In this document: piece by piece, positions 1-5,415 of the stretch
Position numbering within the stretch: position 1 is the stretch's first letter
Layout of the letters: each line of letters starts with the position of its first letter
Assembly: GCA_041624375.1 (NCBI GenBank)
Contig: JBFJVD010000023.1
Coordinates: 1 to 19,714 of the forward strand
DNA length: 19,714 bases
Source: JBFJVD01 sp041624375
Lineage (GTDB): Bacteria; Chloroflexota; Anaerolineae; Anaerolineales; E44-bin32
Reading direction: 5' to 3'
Notes under the pieces: model-generated
Seen by the model: only the letters and a program-made list of their open reading frames with translations
Databases searched by the model: none
Told to the model about the DNA's origin: nothing
Program-made: the position numbers and the translations under genes

Positions 1-522
1 AAAGCGCTGATCAACGATGCGCCGGTGCTGATTCTGGACGAACCGACCAACACCCTGGACGTCCCCTCCGCGCATGAGCTGCGTTCAATCGTTCGCCGCT
101 TGAATCAGGAAGGCAAGACCGTCGTCTACACCACCCACATCATGTCGGAAGCCGAGACCCTCTGCGACCGGGTGGCGATCATCGATCGCGGCGAAGTCAT
201 CGCCTTGGGGGAGGTTCCTGAGCTGAAGATGTCGCTCAACCGGGATCAGGTGGTCCGCGTTGAAGGGGTGATCCCTGACGATGCCGCCAAGGCCATCGAA
301 TCCCTCAAGGGGGTGCGTGAAGTTGGCGTACGCCCGATCGAAGGTGCCACCCAGCTCACCGTCGTGTCGAGCAACGGGACTGCGCTGCTGCCGCGCTTGA
401 TCGAAGCGCTGAGCCAGAACGGCGCCATCGTGCAGAACATCGCGCCGCAGGAAGTGACGCTCGAGGACGTCTTCATCGCCAAGACCGGCCGCACGCTGGC
501 CGAAGACACTCGGCAGGCCTGA
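1..522 (+). CDS. ABC-2 exporter ATP-binding subunit, 5' end missing
   Basis: The reading frame is open from base 1, so the gene starts upstream of the window; 173 codons are visible. It begins just before Walker B (LILDEP) and continues through the D-loop region (TNTLD, where most relatives have SGLD) and the H-loop histidine in YTTHIMSEAE. A C-terminal accessory domain ends with LEDVFIAKTG, typical of NatA/CcmA-type exporter ATPases. Walker A, the Q-loop and the LSGGQ signature lie outside the window. The protein should energise the two membrane subunits encoded immediately downstream. The stop is one base before the next ATG, so the genes are very likely translationally coupled. Family assignment is secure; the exported substrate cannot be read from the sequence. 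Confidence 0.93.
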   Translation, partial: KALINDAPVLILDEPTNTLDVPSAHELRSIVRRLNQEGKTVVYTTHIMSEAETLCDRVAIIDRGEVIALGEVPELKMSLNRDQVVRVEGVIPDDAAKAIESLKGVREVGVRPIEGATQLTVVSSNGTALLPRLIEALSQNGAIVQNIAPQEVTLEDVFIAKTGRTLAEDTRQA

Positions 523-523
523 G

Positions 524-1378
524 ATGAGCGCTCCTGCCTATCCGGCCACCTTGCGCAGCCGGCTCAGCATCGTCCGGGCGAGCACCCGGATGCGGTTGCT
601 GACGATCAGCCGCTATCCGGGCCAATTGGTGCTCGACATCTTTATTCCGATTGTGTTCGCGGCGATGCCCATCCTTCTCGGAAGGGCTACCGCGGGCGAT
701 GCGGCGGAGGCCAACTTCGCCCGCAACACGGGAACGGCGAACTATGTGGCCTTTATGCTGATCGGCTCGAGCGTGTTCACCGTCGTTTCTTATGCGTTCT
801 GGCACATCGCGAACTGGGTGCGGTGGGAGCAGGAAACCGGCACGCTCGAAGGGCTTTATCTTGTCCCGGTGCATCGGCTGTGGCTGGCGGCCGGCGTTGC
901 AGTGTACAGCGCCGGGCGATCGATCGTCAGCGCGCTAGCCGCCTACCTGGTTGGATCGCTTATCTTCCGTGTCAATCCCCTTCAGGGCGACGTGCTGCTG
1001 GCGCTGCTGTTCATCCTTGTCGGGCTGGTCCCCCTCTTCGGCATGGCCTTCCTCTTCGGCGCCGTGATCCTGCGCTTTAAGGAAGCGAATGCCCTGATCA
1101 ATCTGATGCAATGGGCCGTCAGCCTGATGATGGGCATCTTCTTCCCGGTGGCGGTCTTTCCACCGCTGATGCGCCTGCTCGCCTGGCTGTTTCCCCCGAC
1201 CTGGATGGTGAACGGGGTGCGCTCGGCGCTGCTCGGGGTGGGCTTCTTTTTCGGCACCTGGTATCAAGACCTGGCCATCCTCTGGGCGTTCCTCTTCATT
1301 TCGCCCTTGCTGGGCGCCTGGGTGTTCACCCGCCTGGAGCGCGGCATTCGCCAACGGCATGGGGTGGGAGAGTATTGA
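524..1378 (+). CDS. ABC-2 type transporter permease, first subunit
   Basis: A 284-residue integral membrane protein with six likely hydrophobic helices near residues 34-54, 75-95, 121-147, 157-183, 192-213 and 250-269. The stretch WEQETGTLEGLYLVP (101-115) matches the conserved cytoplasmic GTLE segment of ABC-2 permeases, and PPTWMVNGVRSALLG near 224-238 matches the usual C-terminal family signature. It should form a heteromeric channel with the next permease, powered by the upstream ATPase. The start ATG follows the ATPase stop by one base, and its own stop overlaps the next start by one base (TGATG). Such exporters move drugs, lipids, polysaccharides or peptides; nothing visible chooses among these. 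Confidence 0.92.
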   Translation: MSAPAYPATLRSRLSIVRASTRMRLLTISRYPGQLVLDIFIPIVFAAMPILLGRATAGDAAEANFARNTGTANYVAFMLIGSSVFTVVSYAFWHIANWVRWEQETGTLEGLYLVPVHRLWLAAGVAVYSAGRSIVSALAAYLVGSLIFRVNPLQGDVLLALLFILVGLVPLFGMAFLFGAVILRFKEANALINLMQWAVSLMMGIFFPVAVFPPLMRLLAWLFPPTWMVNGVRSALLGVGFFFGTWYQDLAILWAFLFISPLLGAWVFTRLERGIRQRHGVGEY

Positions 1379-2220
1379 TGCAGACCACGTCGCCCTTCGG
1401 GCTCTTCCGGGCCAATTGGCATGCCTTCTGGGCCATGGCACGCAAAGAATTCACGATCATGACCCGCTACCCGGTGCAGTTTGTGGCGTCCTTCGGCCAG
1501 GTGTTTGCCATCGTTGCGATCTTCACGCTGGCGGGATTGACCTTTTCCGGTGGCGGCCAGGAATTCTCAAATTCGGCCTCCGGGGTGGTCATCTACGGCT
1601 TCGTGCTTTTCATGTTTATGAGCGATACGCTGTGGTCGATCGGCTACGAATTGAGGAACGAACAGAAGCAGGGGACGCTCGAGCAGCTCTACATGAGCCC
1701 CGCCTCGAAATTCGCCAGCCTGGTGTCCCGTGTGTCGAACATCATGCTCTGGACGAGCCTGCTGGCCGTGGCCGGCGTGCTGCTGATGGTCTTGCTGCTC
1801 GGGTCACTGCCCTTCGAAAATCCAGGCCTGGCGCTGTATCTGCTCGTGATGAGCCTGGCGGGGACCTTTGGGGTGGGTTTCGCCTTCGCCGCCCTGACTT
1901 TGCGGGTCCGAGAGACCGCGCAGACGATCGCCAGCGGCCTGCAGTTCGTTCTGATCATCTTCAGTGCATACTTCTTTCCATTCGCCGCACTGCCGGAGCC
2001 GGTGCGCTTGATATCGCGCGTGCTGCCGCTCTCCTACAGCGTAGATGCGTTCCGCTCGACCTTGATGGGCTATCCACCCGGGTTTCCGGAGCTGGCATCG
2101 ATCGAAACCGAGATCATCATCGTTACATTGTTCGGGGTACTGATGCCGCTGATCGGGTACCGGCTCTATCGATGGTCTGAAAACGTTGCCCGCCGATCGG
2201 GCAGCCTGTCGGAGTATTAG
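1378..2220 (+). CDS. ABC-2 type transporter permease, second subunit
   Basis: A 280-residue permease whose ATG shares its first base with the upstream TGA stop. The frame stays open further upstream, but the overlapping start gives a protein aligned with its neighbour, so I chose it. It repeats the family features: EQKQGTLEQLYMSP at 95-108, several hydrophobic helices (about 36-54, 70-85, 121-142, 150-176, 186-204, 245-261) and PLSYSVDAFRSTLMG at 217-231. The N-terminal phrases FRANWHAFWAMARKEF and TRYPVQF resemble the TISRYPGQL segment of the first permease, as expected for two paralogous halves. One ATPase plus two different permeases points to an exporter with a heterodimeric membrane part. 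It ends TAG at 2220; the next small gene begins 16 bases later. Confidence 0.92.
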   Translation: MQTTSPFGLFRANWHAFWAMARKEFTIMTRYPVQFVASFGQVFAIVAIFTLAGLTFSGGGQEFSNSASGVVIYGFVLFMFMSDTLWSIGYELRNEQKQGTLEQLYMSPASKFASLVSRVSNIMLWTSLLAVAGVLLMVLLLGSLPFENPGLALYLLVMSLAGTFGVGFAFAALTLRVRETAQTIASGLQFVLIIFSAYFFPFAALPEPVRLISRVLPLSYSVDAFRSTLMGYPPGFPELASIETEIIIVTLFGVLMPLIGYRLYRWSENVARRSGSLSEY

Positions 2221-2236
2221 CCGCTAGGAAGGTACG

Positions 2237-2425
2237 ATGTCGATCTATTGTTACGACGGTCAGGTGCGCCAGGCCGCCAGGGCGCGCCAGGAAGAACGGC
2301 TGCGTGAGATCGAGACGTCTCGTGCCCGCCGAGAGGTGAAGAGCCTCCGCGGCAGTAGGGGAAGGCGCCGGCCCGGGTTGTCCGGCGTGCTGAGGCGCGT
2401 GCTTGGTCTCGGACGCACCAGGTAG
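2237..2425 (+). CDS. small arginine-rich protein, function unknown
   Basis: A 62-residue reading frame with ATG start preceded by AGGAAGG at 2226-2232, four bases upstream, which is a good ribosome binding site. Seventeen of 62 residues are Arg, spread along the chain and densest around GRRRP at 42-46. The middle (about 10-38) alternates Arg and Glu and could form a charged helix; the end VLRRVLGLGRTR is amphipathic. There is no signal peptide or membrane segment. I recognise no family. The Shine-Dalgarno and tight packing between the exporter and the YvlB-like gene favour a real gene. High Arg content is also common in spurious frames of GC-rich DNA, so this is moderate confidence only. Confidence 0.5.
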   Translation: MSIYCYDGQVRQAARARQEERLREIETSRARREVKSLRGSRGRRRPGLSGVLRRVLGLGRTR

Positions 2426-2464
2426 GCGGCCGACGCCCCGCCAATTGGGTCGCGGGAGGACAAG

Positions 2465-2836
2465 ATGGTCAGCAGCGAAGAACGACGTAAGATCCTCCAG
2501 ATGCTCGAAGACGGGAAGCTCAGTGCGCAGGAAGCCGCTGAGCTGATCAACGCCTTGGGCAAGCACGATCGAGGCCGCAGCCGTCCGGCCGATGGGGAGG
2601 GGCGCTGGCTGCGCATCGAAGTCACCGATCTGCTGAGCGGCGGGAAGACGACCACGGTCAATCTGCCGCTGAGTCTGGTCCACGTCGGGCTGCGCCTCGG
2701 CGCACGCTTTGTCCCTGAGTTCGAGGGTGTGCAGTACCAGGAACTGGTCGAAGCGCTCCGACAGGGAGAGATGGGCAAGATCATCTCCGTCTTTGACGAC
2801 GCTGAAGGCAAGCGGGTTGAAATCTTCGTCGAGTAG
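2465..2836 (+). CDS. YvlB N-terminal/SHOCT-like domain protein
   Basis: A 123-residue protein whose ATG follows GGGAGGA at about 2454-2460. The N-terminus, SSEERRKILQMLEDGKLSAQ then EAAELINAL, is the short helical hairpin found at the start of YvlB/LiaX-like proteins and in many SHOCT-like proteins of Gram-positive bacteria and Chloroflexota. A second region from about residue 43 (WLRIEVTDLLSGGKTTTVNL) through LPLSLVHVGL to the C-terminal VEIFVE looks like a small beta-rich domain. There is no signal peptide or membrane helix. In Bacillus the yvlB and yvlD genes share an operon, and here a YvlD-like gene follows 75 bases downstream. A role in envelope stress is suggested by that association only. 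Confidence 0.72.
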   Translation: MVSSEERRKILQMLEDGKLSAQEAAELINALGKHDRGRSRPADGEGRWLRIEVTDLLSGGKTTTVNLPLSLVHVGLRLGARFVPEFEGVQYQELVEALRQGEMGKIISVFDDAEGKRVEIFVE

Positions 2837-2865
2837 CCGTCAGCCAACGATCAGCGAGGCTTTCG

Positions 2866-2885
2866 GCGCCGCCCAGGGGCGGCGC
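2866..2885 (+). other. intercistronic hairpin before the YvlD-like gene
   Basis: GCGCCGCC (2866-2873) and GGCGGCGC (2878-2885) form a perfect 8-bp GC stem with a four-base CAGG loop, followed by only two T residues. It lies 29 bases after the upstream stop and 26 bases before the downstream ATG. It could be a weak terminator, an attenuator, or a processing or stability element between the two cistrons. The short T tract argues against a strong intrinsic terminator. Confidence 0.5.
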
Positions 2886-2911
2886 TTATGATGTGGCTTG
2901 AGGAGGTGGCT

Positions 2912-3289
2912 ATGCAACGGTTTATTCTGCGCTGGGCGATCAACGCGCTGGCGCTCTATGTGGCGGTCGGCACGCAACTGATCCCCGGCATCGAGTCCCA
3001 GAACACAGCCTGGTGGGCCTTGCTTGGGTTGGCGCTCGTCTTCGGCGTGGTCAACGCGCTCATTCGGCCATTGCTGAAGCTGCTCACCTGCCCACTTGTC
3101 CTGCTCACGCTCGGCCTCTTCACGCTTGTTCTGAACGCCGGTCTGTTCTGGCTGACCGGATGGATCGGGCAGGCCTTCGACATCGGCTTCAGCGTGAGCG
3201 GTTTCTGGCCGGCCTTCTGGGGCGGGCTTGTGGTCAGCGTGGTGAGTGTCGTGCTCACCCTGCTGCTGCGCGACGAACTCAAGTCCTGA
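2912..3289 (+). CDS. YvlD-like membrane protein (phage holin 4-2 superfamily)
   Basis: I place the start at ATG 2912 because AGGAGGT at 2901-2907 sits four bases upstream; in-frame ATGs at 2888 and 2891 lack such a site. The resulting 125-residue protein has four hydrophobic helices near 4-22, 34-52, 60-82 and 101-119. It contains NALIRPLLKLLTCPL (48-62) and LTLGLFTLVLNAG (65-77), the hallmark of the Phage_holin_4_2 (PF04020, YvlD) family. Despite the family name, chromosomal members are not lysis proteins; their role in the inner membrane is poorly defined. The preceding gene encodes a YvlB-N-like domain, matching the yvlB-yvlD linkage known from Firmicutes. Confidence 0.88.
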   Translation: MQRFILRWAINALALYVAVGTQLIPGIESQNTAWWALLGLALVFGVVNALIRPLLKLLTCPLVLLTLGLFTLVLNAGLFWLTGWIGQAFDIGFSVSGFWPAFWGGLVVSVVSVVLTLLLRDELKS

Positions 3290-3314
3290 AGCCCTGCGAG
3301 GTCCGTTCGATCCA

Positions 3315-3337
3315 GCGCCCGCTTCCCCCGCGGGTGT
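3315..3337 (+). terminator. possible terminator after the YvlD-like gene
   Basis: CCCGC (3318-3322) pairs with GCGGG (3330-3334) around a seven-base C-rich loop. The stem can extend to eight pairs if two G-U wobbles are allowed (3315-3317 with 3335-3337). It lies 26 bases after the stop and just before the promoter of the next gene. There is no T tract, so this is tentative. Confidence 0.3.
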
Positions 3338-3358
3338 CTGTGCATTGCGGGCGGTCAG

Positions 3359-3367
3359 TGGTAGAGT
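3359..3367 (+). promoter_or_regulatory. extended -10 promoter of the Rossmann-protein gene
   Basis: TGG followed by TAGAGT matches the TG-N-TANNNT pattern seen before six other transcription units in this window. No good -35 is at the normal distance: TTGCGG at 3345-3350 is only 11 bases upstream. The expected transcription start is about 50 bases before the TTG start codon at 3425. Confidence 0.45.
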
Positions 3368-3424
3368 ATCCCCGAAGGCCACGGCGGACCCTCATCGCTG
3401 AACTGCCATCGAAAGGACGCACGC

Positions 3425-5119
3425 TTGGAAATTCGGGGAAAGACGACGCTTGTTCTGGGCGGCTACGGCCTGGTGGGTATGGCCGTGTGCCGCGAACTGC
3501 TCGGTCAGGCGCCGGCGCGGCTCGTCGTGGGATCGCTGCGCCGCGAGCAATCGGAGCGGGCGATCGAGGAACTCCGGCGGGAGCCAAACGGGAGCCGGGT
3601 CGAACTCGTCCCTGCCTGGGGCGACATCCTCCTGCGGGCCGAATGGCAGACGGAAGACAGTGAGGTCCACCCCCGCGTCGCCATTCTTCGCGACACCGAC
3701 CGGCGGCGCCGGCTGGCGGCCGACATCCTCGATGAGATGGACGAGGAGATCCTCACCGCCTCCCTGCTGTATCAGCTCATCACCGGACAGGCGAACGGTC
3801 TCGGCGGCATCCCGGCCGATATCGTGGTCGACTGCGTGAATACGGCCACCGCCGTCGCGTATCAGAACATCTTCGAGAATGCCCATCGGCTGCAGGATCG
3901 AATTCTGCAAGGCGAAGAGACCGACTGGCCGCAGGAAGTGGAGCGCCTGCTCACCTCGCTCTACGTGCCCCAGCTCGTGCGTCATATGCAGATCCTGTAT
4001 GACGCCATGCTGCGGGCCGGGACGCAGGCCTACGTCAAAGTTGGGACGAGCGGCACCGGCGGGATGGGCTTCAACATCCCTTACACCCACGGCGAGGAGC
4101 GGCCCTCGCGGGTGCTGCTGGCCAAATCGGCCGTCGCCGGTGCGCAAACCATGCTCCTCTTTCTGCTGGCACGCACCCCTCACGGCCCCAAGGTGGTCAA
4201 AGAGATCAAACCGACCGCCGGGATCGCCTGGAAGGAGATTGCCCACGGCCCGATCCGCACGGGCGGGCACGACTTCCCGCTTTACGACTGCTCCCCCTCG
4301 GAAGCTGTCCGGCTGGCCGACCCAGCCAGCCTGCTTCCGAACGGTGATTTTGGCGCCCCGACTGGCGAGGTGCTCGAATCGGTCTTTATCGACACCGGCG
4401 AGAATGGGCTCTTTTCCGTGGGCGAGTTCACCGCCATCACAACCCTGGGGCAGATGATGTTTGTCACCCCCGAAGAGATCGCCCAAAACGTTGTCTCCGA
4501 AATCGTGGGGCGAAACACGGGACGAGATGTGATCGGCGCCCTCGACGCCTCGGTGATGGGACCCTCCTACCGCGGCGGCTTCATGCGTCAGACAGCCCTC
4601 AACCGGCTGCACCAACTGGAAGCTGAGCACGACGTCGATTCGGTTGCCTTCGAGCTGCTCGGCCCACCCCGGCTTTCCAAGCTGCTCTTTGAGGCGTACC
4701 TGTTCAAGCGGGCCTGCGAAGGGATCTCCGAGGCAATCCGCCGGGACTCAGCGGATCTCTCGCAGGCGTTTGCGGCCTTGATCGAGCAAGACGGCCGGCT
4801 GCGCCGCCACATCCTGTCGATCGGCATCCCGATCCTGCTTCCGGACGGCGAACATCTGCTGCGCGGACCTGTCCTGAAATCGCCGGATGCCGAAAACGGT
4901 TGGGTCGACCTCACCCCGGCGAACGTCGCTCGCTGGCAGGCGCGGCTGAAACGGCTGCAGGAGGACCTGGAGGCGAGCCAGACGGCCGGATCGGGTTCGA
5001 GGGTCGAGCGCAGCTATCCCTCCCTGCGCCGCTGGGTCGCCGACGATTCCTTTGACGTTGGCGAGATCGTCGGCTGGTTGTTCAACACCGAAGAGCAGGG
5101 CCGCCGGGGGAAGATCTGA
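3425..5119 (+). CDS. Rossmann-fold NAD(P)-binding protein, function unknown
   Basis: A 564-residue protein starting at TTG 3425, with AAAGGA at about 3412-3417 as ribosome binding site. The N-terminus TLVLGGYGLVGMAVCREL (8-25) is a beta-alpha-beta nucleotide-binding fold with the GxxGxxG fingerprint at G12, G15 and G18, as in extended short-chain dehydrogenases and saccharopine dehydrogenase-like proteins. IVVDCVNTATAVAYQN near residues 133-148 fits the end of a Rossmann core. Around 203-225 there is an unusual Gly-rich stretch, VGTSGTGGMGFNIPYTHGEE, then KSAVAGAQ and KEIKPTAGIAWKEI. The roughly 300 C-terminal residues match nothing I recognise. No signal peptide or membrane helix is seen, so it is probably cytosolic. 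An oxidoreductase or epimerase is plausible, but no catalytic YxxxK motif is evident, so I assign no reaction. It appears to be monocistronic with its own promoter. Confidence 0.8.
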   Translation: MEIRGKTTLVLGGYGLVGMAVCRELLGQAPARLVVGSLRREQSERAIEELRREPNGSRVELVPAWGDILLRAEWQTEDSEVHPRVAILRDTDRRRRLAADILDEMDEEILTASLLYQLITGQANGLGGIPADIVVDCVNTATAVAYQNIFENAHRLQDRILQGEETDWPQEVERLLTSLYVPQLVRHMQILYDAMLRAGTQAYVKVGTSGTGGMGFNIPYTHGEERPSRVLLAKSAVAGAQTMLLFLLARTPHGPKVVKEIKPTAGIAWKEIAHGPIRTGGHDFPLYDCSPSEAVRLADPASLLPNGDFGAPTGEVLESVFIDTGENGLFSVGEFTAITTLGQMMFVTPEEIAQNVVSEIVGRNTGRDVIGALDASVMGPSYRGGFMRQTALNRLHQLEAEHDVDSVAFELLGPPRLSKLLFEAYLFKRACEGISEAIRRDSADLSQAFAALIEQDGRLRRHILSIGIPILLPDGEHLLRGPVLKSPDAENGWVDLTPANVARWQARLKRLQEDLEASQTAGSGSRVERSYPSLRRWVADDSFDVGEIVGWLFNTEEQGRRGKI

Positions 5120-5210
5120 TTCCCACTGCCCGGAAGCCATCTCCCCTCAACACCTCCAGCCGCCAAGAGAGCAGCTCTTCCATCGCGTTTGCGCCCCTTC
5201 CCGGGCTGTA

Positions 5211-5270
5211 AACCGGGCGCAAGTTGCCCCAAAGTGCCCCTGTGCTATACTCCGTTGGCTAACCGGGCGC
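5211..5270 (+). repeat. 10-bp direct repeat flanking the kinase promoter
   Basis: AACCGGGCGC occurs exactly at 5211-5220 and 5261-5270, 50 bases apart start to start. The first copy ends three bases before the -35 hexamer and the second begins nine bases after the -10 hexamer, so the repeats bracket the promoter. They could be paired binding sites for a regulator. GC-rich 10-mers can also recur by chance, so the functional reading is tentative. Confidence 0.45.
5224..5251 (+). promoter_or_regulatory. sigma70-type promoter for the histidine kinase gene
   Basis: TTGCCC (5224-5229), a 16-base spacer and TATACT (5246-5251), with TGC directly before the -10, make a complete promoter with extended -10. 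Transcription should begin near 5258, giving a leader of about 155 bases before the chosen start at 5416. The rest of the 5120-5415 gap holds the direct repeat listed separately and no other feature I can support. Confidence 0.65.
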
Positions 5271-5415
5271 CGGGAGCGCCTGGGTTCGCGCCGTCCGACC
5301 GAATCTGAGCCCCCGGAGTCCCAAAGAGAGACCGTATTGCTTCCTATGTGCGCGCCAGCGGCGGCCACAGCGTTCCATGCCAAGTCCGGGAAGCCGCGCG
5401 CATGCGGTAGAGCGT

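Noticed and set aside
2186..2220. TTGCCC at 2186 with TATTAG at 2215 as a promoter for the small Arg-rich gene
   Set aside because: The spacer is 23 bases and there is no TG before the -10, so it does not fit a functional promoter.
2912..3289. YvlD-like protein as a phage holin and hence a prophage remnant
   Set aside because: The family name is historical; no endolysin, integrase, att site or other phage gene is present, and the YvlB-like neighbour supports a chromosomal membrane protein.
3392..4630. A 412-codon minus-strand open frame opposite the Rossmann gene
   Set aside because: It shows no recognisable motifs or ribosome binding site and lies opposite a gene with a clear dinucleotide-binding motif; it is a typical antisense shadow in GC-rich DNA.
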